Assembly (NCBI GenBank): GCA_023897205.1
Contig: JAHWDD010000010.1
Location: forward strand, 248,001-312,000
Direction: 5' to 3'
From: Exophiala sp. HKRS030
Lineage: Eukaryota; Ascomycota; Eurotiomycetes; Chaetothyriales; Herpotrichiellaceae
DNA: 64,000 nt
The notes below the pieces were generated by a model. That model did not search any database, was not told the origin of the DNA, and worked only from the letters and a program-made list of their open reading frames with translations. Shown in pieces: positions 63,257-64,000 of the stretch. Each line of letters opens with the position of its first letter. Positions within the stretch are counted from its first letter, which is position 1. The position numbers and the translations under genes are program-made.

Positions 63257-64000
63257 TCACATTTGCCAACCGCCACTGGTAGTGAGACCGGATACTTCAC
63301 CCTCCCCGATCCCGAACCAATAACTGTCGTTGAACGCGTCAAAATCAAAAGGGAACTCGGCCGACGGCAATAGTAATGGTGCCTGTGACGCTTGTGTTTG
63401 TTGGGTAGCGGCGGCCGTCGTCGTTGGTATCTGAGTCTGTTGCTGTTGCTGCTGTTGCTGCTGTTGTTGTTGAGTTTGAAGGTTCCTCTGTACACAGTTT
63501 TGATAACAAGTCTTGATATTAGACCATTCATTAGCTAGACGTTTCAAAAAGTGGTCCTGTTTCTGGGCCTGCCCCGAAGACCCTCCGACGGCCATCAAGT
63601 AAAGTTCCTTGATCCGCTGACACAGCGTGTCCAGACATTTCCCCAACCACGAGGCTCGCTGGGACGACTCGACCGTGCAGCAAGTCGAGTCTAGGATGAT
63701 GGAAGACTTGGCGCACAGCATGACGGACAGGTTCAGTTGGCGCCAGTCCATCACTCCCCATTGGCTCATTTCTTCGAGGGAGAGTTCGACGTTGTCGGAA
63801 ATGTGTTTCATCGACGCCGAGTAGCATTCATATATAATAGACATTCGGGAGACGGACGGTATTTGGCCCAGGCTCAAGCCGTAAAGCCCGACTTCGTGGA
63901 TGTAGGCGCGGCTGCAGTAGTACGCGCGGTACATGTGGGCTGAAATACCCCGGGAGCAAAAGTTAGCTTGTGACAAGGGAGTCGGAGAAAACATGAGGAC
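63257..64000 (-). CDS. C-terminal part of a probable fungal transcription factor (5' end beyond window)
   Basis: The frame is open from the right edge (64000) to a TGA at 63257, about 247 residues. The upstream part (AYYCSRAYIHEVGLYGL, IIYECYSASMKH, MSQWGVMDWRQLNLSVMLCAKSSII, LGKCLDTLCQRIKELYLMA) has the helical pattern of the late part of fungal-specific regulator middle domains, close to cutinase/farnesyl-type Zn2Cys6 factors. A 12-residue glutamine run and a Thr/Ala/Gln/Pro-rich tail follow, ending in an acidic-aromatic segment (FDFDAFNDSYWFGI) that looks like an activation domain. No zinc cluster is visible because the N-terminus is outside. Internal Met at 63994 is unlikely to be the start. 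Identification is moderate. Confidence 0.65.
   Translation of the reverse strand, partial: VLMFSPTPLSQANFCSRGISAHMYRAYYCSRAYIHEVGLYGLSLGQIPSVSRMSIIYECYSASMKHISDNVELSLEEMSQWGVMDWRQLNLSVMLCAKSSIILDSTCCTVESSQRASWLGKCLDTLCQRIKELYLMAVGGSSGQAQKQDHFLKRLANEWSNIKTCYQNCVQRNLQTQQQQQQQQQQQQTQIPTTTAAATQQTQASQAPLLLPSAEFPFDFDAFNDSYWFGIGEGEVSGLTTSGGWQM
63437..63472 (-). repeat. CAG/CAA tract coding 12 glutamines
   Basis: A mixed CAA/CAG run in the partial transcription factor gene; interruption by CAA makes it less prone to slippage than pure CAG. Confidence 0.95.

Noticed and set aside
1..64000. Transposons, CRISPR arrays, rRNA genes or viral insertions
   Set aside because: No reverse transcriptase, transposase, terminal repeats, spaced direct-repeat arrays or rRNA-like sequence was recognised on either strand.

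Overview
The window is nuclear DNA of a filamentous ascomycete (Pezizomycotina). Evidence: 45-60 bp spliceosomal introns with GTRNGT donors and CTRAC-like branch sites, a Zn2Cys6 regulator with the fungal-specific middle domain, a RID/Masc1-type DNA methyltransferase, a cerevisin-type vacuolar protease, a But2-type secreted protein and RAM-pathway SOG2. I cannot fix the class; Eurotiomycetes or Dothideomycetes would fit. Genes lie on both strands with 0.3-1.7 kb spacers.

Layout. 1-17 kb: a BEACH protein running off the left edge (-), a vacuolar subtilase (+), an RBR ubiquitin ligase (-), a sugar porter (+) and a copper amine oxidase (-). 17-31 kb: LAS21/GPI7 (+) ending 49 bp from a convergent phenol-hydroxylase-like flavoprotein (-), RRP43 (+), a RID/Masc1-type cytosine methyltransferase (-), ADE4 (+) and a small secreted But2-like protein (+). 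32-41 kb: a DUF2235 hydrolase (+), then a small metabolic group: an MDR oxidoreductase (-), a divergent Zn2Cys6 regulator (+) and an MCT-type MFS transporter (+). 42-48 kb: a six-exon gene for a 1716-residue protein with a GHKL (Hsp90/sacsin-like) ATPase at the N-terminus and a DUF3883 'NO VEIN' nuclease-like domain at the C-terminus. 48-64 kb: mitochondrial acyl-CoA thioesterase (-), an unrecognised 785-residue protein (+), a membrane-anchored hexokinase-family protein (+), an ASC-1/RQT4 ribosome-quality-control factor (+), SOG2 (+), an intron-containing tRNA-Gln(UUG) (-) and the C-terminal end of a probable transcription factor (-).

Most of the window is housekeeping: membrane traffic, GPI anchors, exosome, purine synthesis, ribosome quality control and cell polarity. 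The accessory parts are the 34.5-40.7 kb regulator/oxidoreductase/transporter trio and the NO VEIN-like gene. The latter is the best candidate for a poorly described system: both putative active sites look intact, and three internal tandem duplications suggest fast evolution. Exon junctions were deduced by hand from splice consensus, reading phase and family conservation; no alignment or database search was run. Start exons remain unresolved for the RBR ligase, the methyltransferase and the hexokinase.
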